In this document: positions 8,150 to 15,589 of the stretch, one piece after another
Layout of the letters: every line of letters starts with the position of its first letter
How positions within the stretch are numbered: position 1 is the first letter of the stretch
NCBI GenBank assembly: GCA_900553815.1
Contig: USEY01000033.1
Coordinates: 1-37,730, forward strand
Length of the DNA: 37,730 nt
Direction: 5' to 3'
From: an uncultured Bacteroides sp.
GTDB lineage: Bacteria > Bacteroidota > Bacteroidia > Bacteroidales > Bacteroidaceae
Notes under the pieces: generated by a model
Databases searched by the model: none
Told to the model about the DNA's origin: nothing
The model's input: only the letters and a program-made list of their open reading frames with translations
Translations under genes and position numbers: made by a program

Positions 8150-8737
8150 CTAAGCCTCATCCTTCGTATATTCCTCAATATCCCGAATGGCCTGTTCTGC
8201 CTTCCGTCTGATAACCACGCAGTGCATGATGCCGATGACACTGCCAACGACAAAGCCCACAGATCCTCCGTAGCAGATAAACTCACCGCCTTCCTTGGGA
8301 TAGCTCTCCACCATGAACCAAACCAACCACAACAAACAGAAAGACACGCCGAAATAAAGCCAGCGCAACCCCAGGCGGTTCATACGTGCCAGGGCTTTGC
8401 TGATGTCCAGCAAGTTGTCAGTCGTAATCCTTTTCATTTCCACTCCCTGATGGCTGTACCACTGGAATATACCTGCCGCTACCAGGAACAAGGAAGTGTA
8501 CAGGCAGAAGAGCCACGAATATTCCAGCCTGATGAACAGCATATTGCAATATATCAGGGCAAAGACTATCATAGCGTAGCAGATTCGCTTCTTACGGGTG
8601 ATGTAGGATATCCTGTCTCTGGTCGATTCCCGAATTAACCGGTCGTTCACAATCGTTTCTTTGGCCAACTTGTCCTTCAACAACCTGATTTGTTGTTTCA
8701 TATCTTCCAACTCGAAATTATCTGACTGTTTTTCCAT
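8150..8737 (-). CDS. Small membrane protein partnered with ECF sigma factor
   Basis: 195 residues from the ATG at 8737; the longer open frame to 8869 would run far into the sigma gene. The N-terminus (about 8-40) is charged and helical, probably coiled coil. Two hydrophobic hairpins follow (about 53-92 and 125-175), giving four predicted membrane helices and a charged cytoplasmic tail. It starts 14 bases after the sigma-factor stop, so the two are surely co-transcribed. Position suggests a membrane regulator or anti-sigma partner, but I see no recognisable anti-sigma domain (no zinc-binding HxxxCxxC). Function is inferred from context only. Confidence 0.8.
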   Translation of the reverse strand: MEKQSDNFELEDMKQQIRLLKDKLAKETIVNDRLIRESTRDRISYITRKKRICYAMIVFALIYCNMLFIRLEYSWLFCLYTSLFLVAAGIFQWYSHQGVEMKRITTDNLLDISKALARMNRLGLRWLYFGVSFCLLWLVWFMVESYPKEGGEFICYGGSVGFVVGSVIGIMHCVVIRRKAEQAIRDIEEYTKDEA

Positions 8738-8751
8738 AATGATGCACTTTT

Positions 8752-9258
8752 TTACTGGTTCGACATTTTTTTCAATTCCTCCTTTATACGATACAAGCGC
8801 ACGGCTACGTTCTTGACCGAAAGTCCGACAATGGCGCCGATTTCCTCGTAACTCATATTCTCCAGCCACAGCAGGACGATGGCCCGGTCGAAAGGCTTGA
8901 GCCGATGGATACGGTCGTACAGACGGCGTATCTGCTTGGCATCTTCGTCTTTGTCCTCAAACAGGTTGATGTCCATGGTCAGAGGAACCGTGGCACGCAC
9001 CTTCTTCTTCCGTTCGCAGGAAATGCAGGTGTTGAAACTCACCTTCCATATCCAGGTATCAATGCTGCTGAGTTGTTTGAACGATTCATATCCTTTCCAG
9101 AGATTGATGAGTACTTCCTGAAACAGGTCGTTCACTTCATCGGAGTCTTTTGAGAACATAAAACACACCGTGTAGATGGTGCTTTTATGCTCTTCTATCA
9201 TTTGCGCAAATGTTGTATCCAATGTTTTCATATCATATTCATTCAGTTTTTTGACCAT
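8752..9258 (-). CDS. ECF-type RNA polymerase sigma factor
   Basis: 168 residues. Region 2 spans about residues 18-85, with the DLFQEVLINLWKGYESF core and the IDTWIWKVSFN segment. Region 4 is at about 115-165, with the SYEEIGAIVGLSVKNVAVRLYRI helix-turn-helix. It directs core polymerase to a small set of promoters. There is no FecR-type anti-sigma gene next to it; instead a four-helix membrane protein follows after 14 bases. No Bacteroidetes-type promoter was found upstream, which would fit autoregulation from a sigma-specific promoter, though that is inference. Confidence 0.92.
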   Translation of the reverse strand: MVKKLNEYDMKTLDTTFAQMIEEHKSTIYTVCFMFSKDSDEVNDLFQEVLINLWKGYESFKQLSSIDTWIWKVSFNTCISCERKKKVRATVPLTMDINLFEDKDEDAKQIRRLYDRIHRLKPFDRAIVLLWLENMSYEEIGAIVGLSVKNVAVRLYRIKEELKKMSNQ

Positions 9259-9396
9259 TAGACGCAGGGCATGCAGAAAAAACTACACGAAAATACAAAC
9301 TTTCGGGCTTAAATTTTCCAGATAAGCGAATTCCATGAATTTATCTGCCTCTGGCCGAACAGATAAGCAGCCAATCAAATCCGCCACACACCACAT

Positions 9397-9439
9397 AAAA
9401 AAAAACGCAAGCCCGTCGGCCTAAGCCAACGAGCCTGCG
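9397..9439 (-). terminator. Terminator of the fur-purA operon
   Basis: A 15-bp stem containing G-U pairs (9406-9420 with 9425-9439, loop CTAA) is followed on the minus strand by a run of nine T. Confidence 0.92.
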
Positions 9440-9464
9440 CACACACTGTTTTATTGCAAATATA

Positions 9465-10736
9465 TTATTCTTCGGTATATCTTTCGATGGTCTGTTCGCG
9501 GTCGGGACCTACCGAAACAATCTTGATGGGCACACCCAACTGCTCTTCAAGGAAGGACAGGTAGGCATTGAATTCTTCGGGGAACTCGTCTTCGCTCTGC
9601 ATCTTGGTCATGTCGGTCTGCCAGCCCGGCAATTCAACATACACCGGCTCTACGCCTTCGCTAATGTCGAAGGGGAAGTAGTCGATTTCCTCGCCATTCA
9701 CTTTATAAGCCACGCAAGCCTTGATGGTCTCGAAAGTATCGAGCACGTCGCTCTTCATCATGATGAGTTTCGTCACACCGTCAATCATGATAGCATACTT
9801 CAGGGCAACGAGGTCAATCCATCCACAACGGCGCTTGCGGCCTGTCACTGAACCAAACTCATGTCCCAGTGTGCAAATCTTGTCACCCGTCTCGTCGAAC
9901 AGTTCCGTCGGGAAAGGTCCGGCTCCAACGCGCGTGCAGTAAGCCTTGAATATACCATATACATCGCCAATCTTGTTGGGAGCAATGCCCAGGCCCGTGC
10001 AGGCACCAGCGCAAATGGTATTGGAAGAAGTAACGAACGGATAAGAACCGAAATCAATATCGAGCATGGTACCCTGCGCACCTTCGCAAAGCACTGACTT
10101 TCCTTCTTTCAACAGGTTGTTTACTGCGTGCTCACTGTCTACCAACTGGAACTGCTTCAAGTATTCAATGCCTTCAAACCAGCCCTTTTCCAGTTCATCC
10201 AGCTGGTATTCATAGTTCAGGCCCTTTAAGATTTGTTCGTGGCGTGCCTTGGCTGCTGCATACTTCTGGTCGAAGTTGTGCAAGATATCGCCTACACGCA
10301 AACCGTTACGGCTAACCTTATCCGTATAAGTCGGGCCGATGCCTTTACCGGTAGTACCCACTTTGGCATCGCCCTTGGCAGCCTCGTAGGCAGCATCCAG
10401 CAGACGATGAGTAGGCAAAATGAGATGAGCCTTCTTGGAAATGTGCAGACGGTCCTTCAAGTTATGACCCGAAGCCTCCAAAGCCTCGGCTTCAGCCTTA
10501 AACAAAGCCGGGTCGAGCACAACGCCATTACCGATGATATTTACCTTATCACCCTGGAAAATACCCGACGGGATAGAACGAAGTACATATTTGTGGCCTT
10601 CAAACTCCAATGTATGTCCAGCATTGGGGCCGCCCTGGAAGCGTGCCACCACATCATAACGGGGAGTCAATACATCGACGACCTTTCCTTTACCTTCGTC
10701 GCCCCATTGTAATCCTAACAGAATGTCAACTTTCAT
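9465..10736 (-). CDS. purA: Adenylosuccinate synthetase
   Basis: 423 residues. It catalyses GTP-dependent joining of IMP and aspartate, the first committed step from IMP to AMP. The phosphate loop GDEGKGKVVD is near residue 12. The motifs QGGPNAGHTL, GTTGKGIGPTY and GRKRRCGWID, which contact IMP, GTP and aspartate, are all present. Length is normal for the family. Its ATG (10734-10736) overlaps the upstream fur stop in an ATGA arrangement, so translation is coupled to that gene. purH lies elsewhere in this window and is not linked transcriptionally. Confidence 0.98.
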   Translation of the reverse strand: MKVDILLGLQWGDEGKGKVVDVLTPRYDVVARFQGGPNAGHTLEFEGHKYVLRSIPSGIFQGDKVNIIGNGVVLDPALFKAEAEALEASGHNLKDRLHISKKAHLILPTHRLLDAAYEAAKGDAKVGTTGKGIGPTYTDKVSRNGLRVGDILHNFDQKYAAAKARHEQILKGLNYEYQLDELEKGWFEGIEYLKQFQLVDSEHAVNNLLKEGKSVLCEGAQGTMLDIDFGSYPFVTSSNTICAGACTGLGIAPNKIGDVYGIFKAYCTRVGAGPFPTELFDETGDKICTLGHEFGSVTGRKRRCGWIDLVALKYAIMIDGVTKLIMMKSDVLDTFETIKACVAYKVNGEEIDYFPFDISEGVEPVYVELPGWQTDMTKMQSEDEFPEEFNAYLSFLEEQLGVPIKIVSVGPDREQTIERYTEE

Positions 10737-11221
10737 TTTTCTTTCTTGTATTTAATATTTTTGTCTTTCCGTTTGTTTGCCCGCTCGCACTTACTGCATA
10801 TACCGTATATGTATAAGGAGTAGTGGGTCAGATTGAATCTGTTCAGCTTTGTCTTCTCAATGGCCTGCTGCAACTCTGCATTCTGAAACTCCGTCACCTT
10901 GCCACACTGCGTGCATATCTGGTGATGATGCGTATCGCGGTTATAACATTTTTCGTATTGGGAGGAGGTGCCAAACTGATGCTTGATGACCAGATGGGCA
11001 TTTATCAGAAGAATGATAGTATTGTAGAGGGTAGCCCGGCTGACACGAAACTTTTCCTGCTCTACCATCAGAGAATACAGGGTATCTATATCAAAATGAC
11101 CGTCTATGGAATAAATCGTATCAAGTATGGCGAAGCGTTCGGGAGTCTTCCGATGCCCGTTCGCATTGAGATATTCGGTGAATATCTGCCTTACCGTATC
11201 TTTCACATTCTGACTTTCCAT
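10733..11221 (-). CDS. Fur-family transcriptional regulator, coupled to purA
   Basis: 162 residues. A winged-helix DNA-binding domain (about 8-85, with RVSRATLYNTIILL as recognition region) is followed by a metal-binding dimerisation domain. That domain has a histidine cluster HHH at 98-100 and two CxxC pairs at 103-106 and 142-145, a structural zinc site as in Fur/PerR/Zur. The C-terminus is strongly basic (KRKDKNIKYKKEK). A promoter lies at 11248-11276. It is the first gene of an operon with purA, with a four-base overlap. Whether it senses iron, zinc or peroxide cannot be decided from sequence alone. Confidence 0.92.
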   Translation of the reverse strand: MESQNVKDTVRQIFTEYLNANGHRKTPERFAILDTIYSIDGHFDIDTLYSLMVEQEKFRVSRATLYNTIILLINAHLVIKHQFGTSSQYEKCYNRDTHHHQICTQCGKVTEFQNAELQQAIEKTKLNRFNLTHYSLYIYGICSKCERANKRKDKNIKYKKEK

Positions 11222-11247
11222 ATCGGTGTTCAGCTATTTACAGCTTA

Positions 11248-11276
11248 CAAAGTTAAGCCTTTTTTGTTGAAAGCAA
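11248..11276 (-). promoter_or_regulatory. Promoter of fur-purA
   Basis: Minus-strand TTG (11274-11276), 18 bases, TAACTTTG (11248-11255), near the consensus. The leader is only about 20 bases. Confidence 0.75.
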
Positions 11277-11380
11277 GTGATAATAGGGATTTTTTCTTCA
11301 AAAGCTACAGAGAAAGAGAGAAAAGAGGAATTCCAAAGTAAAGACACAATATGCAAAGTAAGAACATACATAGTATAACC

Positions 11381-11519
11381 ACTTACTACTGATAGAACTT
11401 AAAGTATGACTACTTACTTTTGATAATGCTTAATAGAACTACTTACTAATGATAGTACTTAAAGTATGACTACTTACTAATGATAGTACTTATTAGAACT
11501 ACTTAACTACTACTGAACT
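11381..11519. repeat. Tandem repeat with alternating 31/29-bp units
   Basis: Each unit begins ACTTACT and contains GATAGTACTT or a variant. Units lie at 11381-11411 (31), 11412-11440 (29), 11441-11471 (31), 11472-11500 (29) and a partial one to 11519. Together they form two 60-bp super-repeats, 11381-11440 and 11441-11500. Small palindromes such as TACTTAAAGTA (11456-11466) recur. The array is about 105 bases upstream of the fur promoter. Confidence 0.85.
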
Positions 11520-12330
11520 ACTCATATAGTAGTAACGAAGAGAATCAGAAAAAGTTCCTTTTTCTTGTAACTTTTTTACATCTTTATTTTACAAATCATC
11601 TATCTATAGAGAAAAAATCAGGAGAAAAGACGAGTACCGAAGCTCTGGCTAAAGATTTCGATTTTGCATACAAATCCCCTTACCGGAAATTTGGAGTTTT
11701 CCGATAACACACAAATTAAATACATGTGTCAATAAAAATTACCCACCAAAAAGAGCCTTTAGAAAAATCTCCACCTCAGGGTTCCCAATTCAGAACAGAG
11801 ATTTCAATAATTCCAATAGAATAAATACAGGCCTATTCACCCATAAATATAAGAATCTACTTAGTAGCAACGACTTGCAACGTTAACGTTATATGCTTTC
11901 TCACTTAAAAGCATGGAAAAATATCAAACGATAATGCCATAAGTCGTTGTTTTATTGACTTGTAAAACAAATGTAGACAAAAAGGCTATTAAGAAGTGTT
12001 ATATAAATGTAATATTTATTAATTAATCAGGTAACCTAAACAAACTTTTTGCGTTATAGTATTAAAGAGAGAAGAAAAATATCAAACGTAAGCTATAAAT
12101 AAATTGACAGAGTAAAACAACAATCCTGCCAAACAGAAGCACTCCGTCATACCCATCACACCCAACATCCCCTGTTAGAATATGGACAACATGGCCCAAA
12201 CCCTGCCGGGATATTTCCATAAAGACAACAGGACATGGCCCGACAAGCATCCACACAAAGCCTTTGCGACAAGCCGCCCAAACCCCACAAAACACAATCA
12301 GAATATTAACCTAAAAAAAATATCACGAAT
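11520..12330. other. Gene-free AT-rich region upstream of the HU-like gene
   Basis: No convincing coding frame is present. A nested inverted repeat occupies 11868-11949: outer arms CAACGACTT and AAGTCGTTG, inner hairpin ATGCTTT/AAAGCAT, and a central AACGTTAACGTT palindrome at 11879-11890. The outer right arm is followed by TTTTATT, so it could terminate or fold a plus-strand RNA. The HU promoter must lie in this stretch, but no consensus match was found. Confidence 0.5.
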
Positions 12331-12798
12331 ATGGCATTCTACAAAAAAGCATATAACCCCAAAACCAACGTATATTATCCCCGCGCAATCACAATAGGCT
12401 CGCCCGTCAACACCGACCAGATAGCAGAAGCGCTGGCCGACAGGAGCACTGTGACCAAAACAGACGTCAAAGCCGTATTGACAGAAATGGCAGACGTCAT
12501 GTCACAATACATGGCACAAGGCAAAAGCGTAAAGCTGGAAGGCCTTGGCTCTTTCCGATTAGGGCTGAACACAAAAGGCGTGGCAAACGAAGAAGACTTC
12601 GATTTTCAGACACAGCTGCAGCATGTAAAAGTGAATTTCACCCCTGAAACCACCTATCCTGCCTCTACAGGAGCAGCAACACGCAGCATGGTAAGCAATA
12701 ACATTGAATGGATTGAATTCGACAAGACACAGCCCGATAACACCGGAGAAGCAGAAACTCCATCTGGAGGAGGCGAAGAAGAGAATCCGTATGGCTAA
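12331..12798 (+). CDS. HU-like DNA-binding protein with C-terminal extension
   Basis: 155 residues. The HU/IHF-like fold covers about residues 20-125, with the KSVKLEGLGSFRL strand motif typical of Bacteroidetes HU-related proteins (HU proper is about 90 residues). The tail (about 133-155) is acidic and glycine-rich (ending GGGEEENPYG). It probably bends or coats DNA, but this subfamily is less studied than housekeeping HU. It is the sole gene of its transcript, flanked by an AT-rich region upstream and a 9-bp stem (12819-12827 / 12845-12853) downstream. Confidence 0.88.
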   Translation: MAFYKKAYNPKTNVYYPRAITIGSPVNTDQIAEALADRSTVTKTDVKAVLTEMADVMSQYMAQGKSVKLEGLGSFRLGLNTKGVANEEDFDFQTQLQHVKVNFTPETTYPASTGAATRSMVSNNIEWIEFDKTQPDNTGEAETPSGGGEEENPYG

Positions 12799-12818
12799 CA
12801 TGATTTAACGGGAGGCAA

Positions 12819-12853
12819 ATAAGCTGAGAATGTTCCGCATTTTATCAGCTTAT
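12819..12853. terminator. Hairpin between convergent genes
   Basis: Perfect 9-bp stem ATAAGCTGA (12819-12827) / TCAGCTTAT (12845-12853) between the HU-like gene and the minus-strand operon. There is no strong T tract on either side. Confidence 0.5.
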
Positions 12854-12922
12854 CTGTTGCTCATATTAGCAAGCAGGTTTTCTGAACTCGTAGGCTTAGT
12901 TACAGTAGCTTTCTATCAAGAA

Positions 12923-13639
12923 CTACTCCCATTTGAAACTGCTTATGACAGCTTCCATTTCCTTTTCCCACAGGCACTCATTTTCTCTCCTATATGACAA
13001 TGTTATGATAATATATTGGCTATCATTAAATAGTAGATAGGTATTTACGCTTGTATGGTAATTTTCTTCACCCTCCCTTTCGTATTCAATGTTTAGGGCA
13101 TATATATATCCAATTCTAACCCAACAGACCTCGGGTTTTCCCAACAATTTGTAGTCACCGACGTTCACTAATTCTTGAATATAGCGAATATCCTCAATGG
13201 ACAGTTCTTCTTTTTCATCAGCTTTCATGAATTCCCCTTTCCGTCCTTGCTCCAGGTCAATAATGATTCGGCAATAAGTGTTGAATGCAGAAGTGTCTCT
13301 TGCAGTCAGTCCCTTTTGAGTAAAGATGATAGGGAGACTTTTAATACGTCTCCTTTTCCAGTGATAATCGTACATATTGGGTGTATAAATGCAATTTGTA
13401 TCCTTTACTTCCATCGAAGGAGGTATTTTAATACTAAATGCCGCATGCACCTGATATGTATCCCAATCTTTCGTAAAAATAGACTGCTCCATTAAGATGG
13501 GTTCATCGTAATACCCCGATAAATACCGTTCCCGATTCTCCTCTTTCTTTTCTTCGATTTCCATATCGACAATAGAGTTCAATATACCCAATATCAATAT
13601 GATTAATACAGCCAACGGGATTGCGTATTTATTTTTCAT
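12923..13639 (-). CDS. Membrane-anchored protein of unknown function (operon gene 3)
   Basis: 238 residues. An N-terminal membrane helix (about 5-25) precedes a charged linker (EEKKEENRER) and an extracytoplasmic domain of about 200 residues rich in beta strands and aromatic residues. I do not recognise a family. The ATG overlaps the end of the previous gene by 11 bases, which indicates translational coupling. It is the last gene of a three-gene operon whose other members are also small membrane proteins. Base composition is lower in G+C than the neighbouring housekeeping genes, compatible with an accessory origin. Confidence 0.75.
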   Translation of the reverse strand: MKNKYAIPLAVLIILILGILNSIVDMEIEEKKEENRERYLSGYYDEPILMEQSIFTKDWDTYQVHAAFSIKIPPSMEVKDTNCIYTPNMYDYHWKRRRIKSLPIIFTQKGLTARDTSAFNTYCRIIIDLEQGRKGEFMKADEKEELSIEDIRYIQELVNVGDYKLLGKPEVCWVRIGYIYALNIEYEREGEENYHTSVNTYLLFNDSQYIIITLSYRRENECLWEKEMEAVISSFKWE

Positions 13640-13961
13640 TGTCGTCGAAGACTTTTGAGGATTCTTTGAAACCTTGATACACCCAAATTGCAGCTAAGTA
13701 TAATATAAATCCAACAATGGGAGTAACGAAGATAGCAGTCACAACATCATCCTCGTCTTGTCCTGCTGCTACGATTACCGTTAATACAATACATAATACA
13801 CATAATAACCTATTGCATCCTACTGACAATGGAAACCAATAACTATGTGAGGACATCTGCTTATTTTCATTCGGATTGATTTCTTTCATTGTCTTAATGT
13901 CCGTTGGGCGTTCATTAGTGACGGGATGATTTTCCTTAGAGTCAATTTCTTCTATTCTCAT
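13629..13961 (-). CDS. Small two-helix membrane protein (operon gene 2)
   Basis: 110 residues from the ATG at 13961, ten bases after the preceding stop. An earlier in-frame start at 14012 would lie inside the upstream gene. The N-terminal 40 residues are hydrophilic (NENKQMSSHS); two hydrophobic helices follow at about 48-66 and 73-94. No known domain is recognised. The arrangement resembles small inner-membrane proteins of the DUF-type found with zinc-ribbon partners, but this is context only. Confidence 0.7.
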   Translation of the reverse strand: MRIEEIDSKENHPVTNERPTDIKTMKEINPNENKQMSSHSYWFPLSVGCNRLLCVLCIVLTVIVAAGQDEDDVVTAIFVTPIVGFILYLAAIWVYQGFKESSKVFDDNEK

Positions 13962-13971
13962 AATATTACAG

Positions 13972-14427
13972 TTAAAATTTAGAAGCAGCGAAAAAACCGA
14001 AAATGAAAGCAATAGAGAGAAGTATTACTCCTGCGATAGTCCAACTTCTTTGTGCTTTCTCAAATTCTTCCACCGATTTCCACGCTTTATTATTCCATGA
14101 TATTTTATTTCCTTTTACACCTAACCAAAAATAAATGATAAGACCTGGAATTGAAAACAAAATCCCTATATAAGGTATATTCATAAAGCAATATAACAGG
14201 AATAGCAGAAAACCTAACCCCTTTTTCCCATTACCTAAACACCATATCCATCCCATCAAGAATGCACCCCAATTGAAAGAATTGAATTTGGCTGGAAATG
14301 TTTTTTCATCAAAAGAGACATTAAAGCTCTTTTTGCAATGACGACACTTCATCACAGCATCTTTTTCACTTAAACATTTATCCACCACTAATTTTCCCCC
14401 ACAATGTGGACAAACCGCCTTTTCCAT
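13972..14427 (-). CDS. Zinc-ribbon membrane protein (operon gene 1)
   Basis: 151 residues. An N-terminal zinc ribbon has CPHC (6-9) and CRHC (28-31). A membrane part follows with a WGAFLMGWIWCLGNGK segment typical of DUF2628-like proteins, then hydrophobic helices (about 72-105) and a C-terminal helix (about 128-148). Such proteins are found across bacteria without assigned function. It is the first gene of a three-gene operon. Fifty bases upstream lies the terminator of the structured RNA at 14477-14687, so its expression could depend on readthrough. Confidence 0.8.
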   Translation of the reverse strand: MEKAVCPHCGGKLVVDKCLSEKDAVMKCRHCKKSFNVSFDEKTFPAKFNSFNWGAFLMGWIWCLGNGKKGLGFLLFLLYCFMNIPYIGILFSIPGLIIYFWLGVKGNKISWNNKAWKSVEEFEKAQRSWTIAGVILLSIAFIFGFFAASKF

Positions 14428-14476
14428 AACAACACTTTATTATTATCTCCAGTCCCCCAAGATAGTTATAAAAAAC

Positions 14477-14504
14477 AAAAAAGCGTGGAACTGCATGCCC
14501 ACGT
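14477..14504 (-). terminator. Intrinsic terminator of the structured RNA
   Basis: Stem CGTGG (14484-14488) / CCACG (14499-14503) with a GCATGC-containing loop. In the minus direction it is followed by TTTTTT-G-TTTTTT (complement of 14470-14482). Confidence 0.8.
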
Positions 14505-14687
14505 TCTGATTGGAGGTCCTGAGAAAACCTTGATACAAGTGTAGGAAATAGCAGCCCACGCCTATAGCGTGAGAACCACTATGCTATCTTCTTGTATCAA
14601 TTCGAAATTTCTCAGGTTTCCAATCACAAGATAAGCATAACGCTTCTTAAATTCTAATATGTATGTGCAGAGTCACCACTCTTGCAC
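14477..14687 (-). ncRNA. Structured RNA with own promoter and terminator (free sRNA or leader)
   Basis: On the minus strand the RNA begins with a small hairpin (14665-14687). It then forms a long rod of matched stems: 14508-14514/14619-14625 (7 bp), 14518-14526/14608-14616 (9 bp), 14530-14539/14591-14600 (10 bp), 14548-14553/14582-14587 (6 bp) and an apical CACGC/GCGTG (14557-14561/14567-14571), separated by asymmetric internal loops. It ends in an intrinsic terminator (14484-14488/14499-14503) followed by two U runs. The rod with a central bubble resembles 6S RNA in outline, but I cannot confirm that family. Since a minus-strand operon starts at 14427, it may equally be a cis-acting leader. 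Confidence 0.7.
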
Positions 14688-14689
14688 CG

Positions 14690-14719
14690 CAAAAATACAT
14701 AAAAAAACTGTATTCCAAA
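14690..14719 (-). promoter_or_regulatory. Promoter of the structured RNA
   Basis: Minus-strand TTTG (14716-14719), 18 bases, TATTTTTG (14690-14697). The start is predicted near 14684. The -33 box lies inside the terminator of the upstream AlkD-like gene. Confidence 0.75.
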
Positions 14720-14752
14720 GGTTCAACAAGAACTTTTGAAGTACAGTTTTTT
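14702..14752. terminator. Bidirectional terminator after the AlkD-like gene
   Basis: Arms AAAAAACTGTA (14702-14712) and TACAGTTTTTT (14742-14752) give an 11-bp stem with T tracts in both directions. An inner GGTTC/GAACT pairing extends it. Confidence 0.85.
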
Positions 14753-14785
14753 CTTTTTGGCAATATTCTTTTCTTACTTACACTT

Positions 14786-15448
14786 TTATTCTCCTACTTC
14801 ATCCTTTACCAGACCATATAGAAGTTGCTCTGCTTCGCGGGAAGAGTTCTTCATCCCTTCCACCCTGCGACACACCCTGAAAGCATGCTCTTCGCTATGC
14901 TCCATGAATCGGCGCAAAGCGGCAAGTACGGCGTTACGCACATGATAAGAGCCGGAGAGGAAAGCGCTGACTGCCTGGTCGAGGAATTCGTTCTCGGAAC
15001 GCTCGTCCATATCGCCCTTCTTCATCAGCAGGCGGGCAATGGTAAGGAAGCCGCATACCTGCGTATATTCATGCTCGTCGGCAATCCACTGAAAAGCTTT
15101 TGCCGGCGCATAAGGAAGGTACTGGAAAAGATTCATCGAAGTAAGTTCGGCTATCTCGATGTTGGGCATATTCTCCACCCAAATATCGGCTATCTCAGGA
15201 AAGAATGTATCAACCGGCTGCAACAGTCCGGCCAGTATCTTACACTCACGGATGTCTTCCTTCCAAAGAGCCTGAGCCAAGTCGTGATTCTTCTCGTAGC
15301 CGGCAGCGATACCCTTGATGCGAGGCAATTCGACACCAAAGTTCAGTTTATAGACCAAGCCTTTCTCGCGCATGCTCTGCGACACGGCACCGTTCATCGA
15401 CAGACGCAACTGGGTCTTTATATCTTTCAGCTGTTCATGTAAATCCAT
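14786..15448 (-). CDS. AlkD-like DNA alkylation repair protein (HEAT-like)
   Basis: 220 residues, all-helical in appearance, with a run of paired helices typical of HEAT-like repeats. The segment VELPRIKGIAAGYEKNHDLAQALWKEDIRECKILA resembles the start of AlkD/PF08713 proteins, in which Leu-Trp near an acidic helix is common, and IADIWVENMPNIEIAELTSMNLFQ follows the same pattern. AlkD glycosylases remove N3/N7-alkylated purines; many Bacteroidetes members are untested and may be structural relatives only. It stands alone between two terminators. Assignment is from overall pattern, not from a diagnostic active-site motif. Confidence 0.65.
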   Translation of the reverse strand: MDLHEQLKDIKTQLRLSMNGAVSQSMREKGLVYKLNFGVELPRIKGIAAGYEKNHDLAQALWKEDIRECKILAGLLQPVDTFFPEIADIWVENMPNIEIAELTSMNLFQYLPYAPAKAFQWIADEHEYTQVCGFLTIARLLMKKGDMDERSENEFLDQAVSAFLSGSYHVRNAVLAALRRFMEHSEEHAFRVCRRVEGMKNSSREAEQLLYGLVKDEVGE

Positions 15449-15482
15449 AACTTAAACAATCAATAGAGAAATAAACGAAAAA

Positions 15483-15558
15483 CAGGCACGGAAGGCATAT
15501 ACTTCGCGAAGCGGATACGAATCCGGCCTTCGACTGGTACGTGTCGTCCGTGCCCTGT
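15483..15558 (-). terminator. Terminator of DPP III gene
   Basis: Outer stem GGCACGGA (15485-15492) / TCCGTGCC (15547-15554), extended by ACA/TGT with one bulged C. In the minus direction it is followed by TTTTT. An inner GGAT/ATCC and CGAAG/CTTCG pairing lengthens the structure. Confidence 0.8.
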
Positions 15559-15589
15559 GCAATATCTATTTTATAGAGACCTTACGCTT

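Noticed and set aside
14477..14687. SRP RNA, tmRNA or RNase P RNA
   Set aside because: The diagnostic SRP apical loop, tmRNA tRNA-like ends and RNase P conserved core are all absent, and the size fits none of them well.
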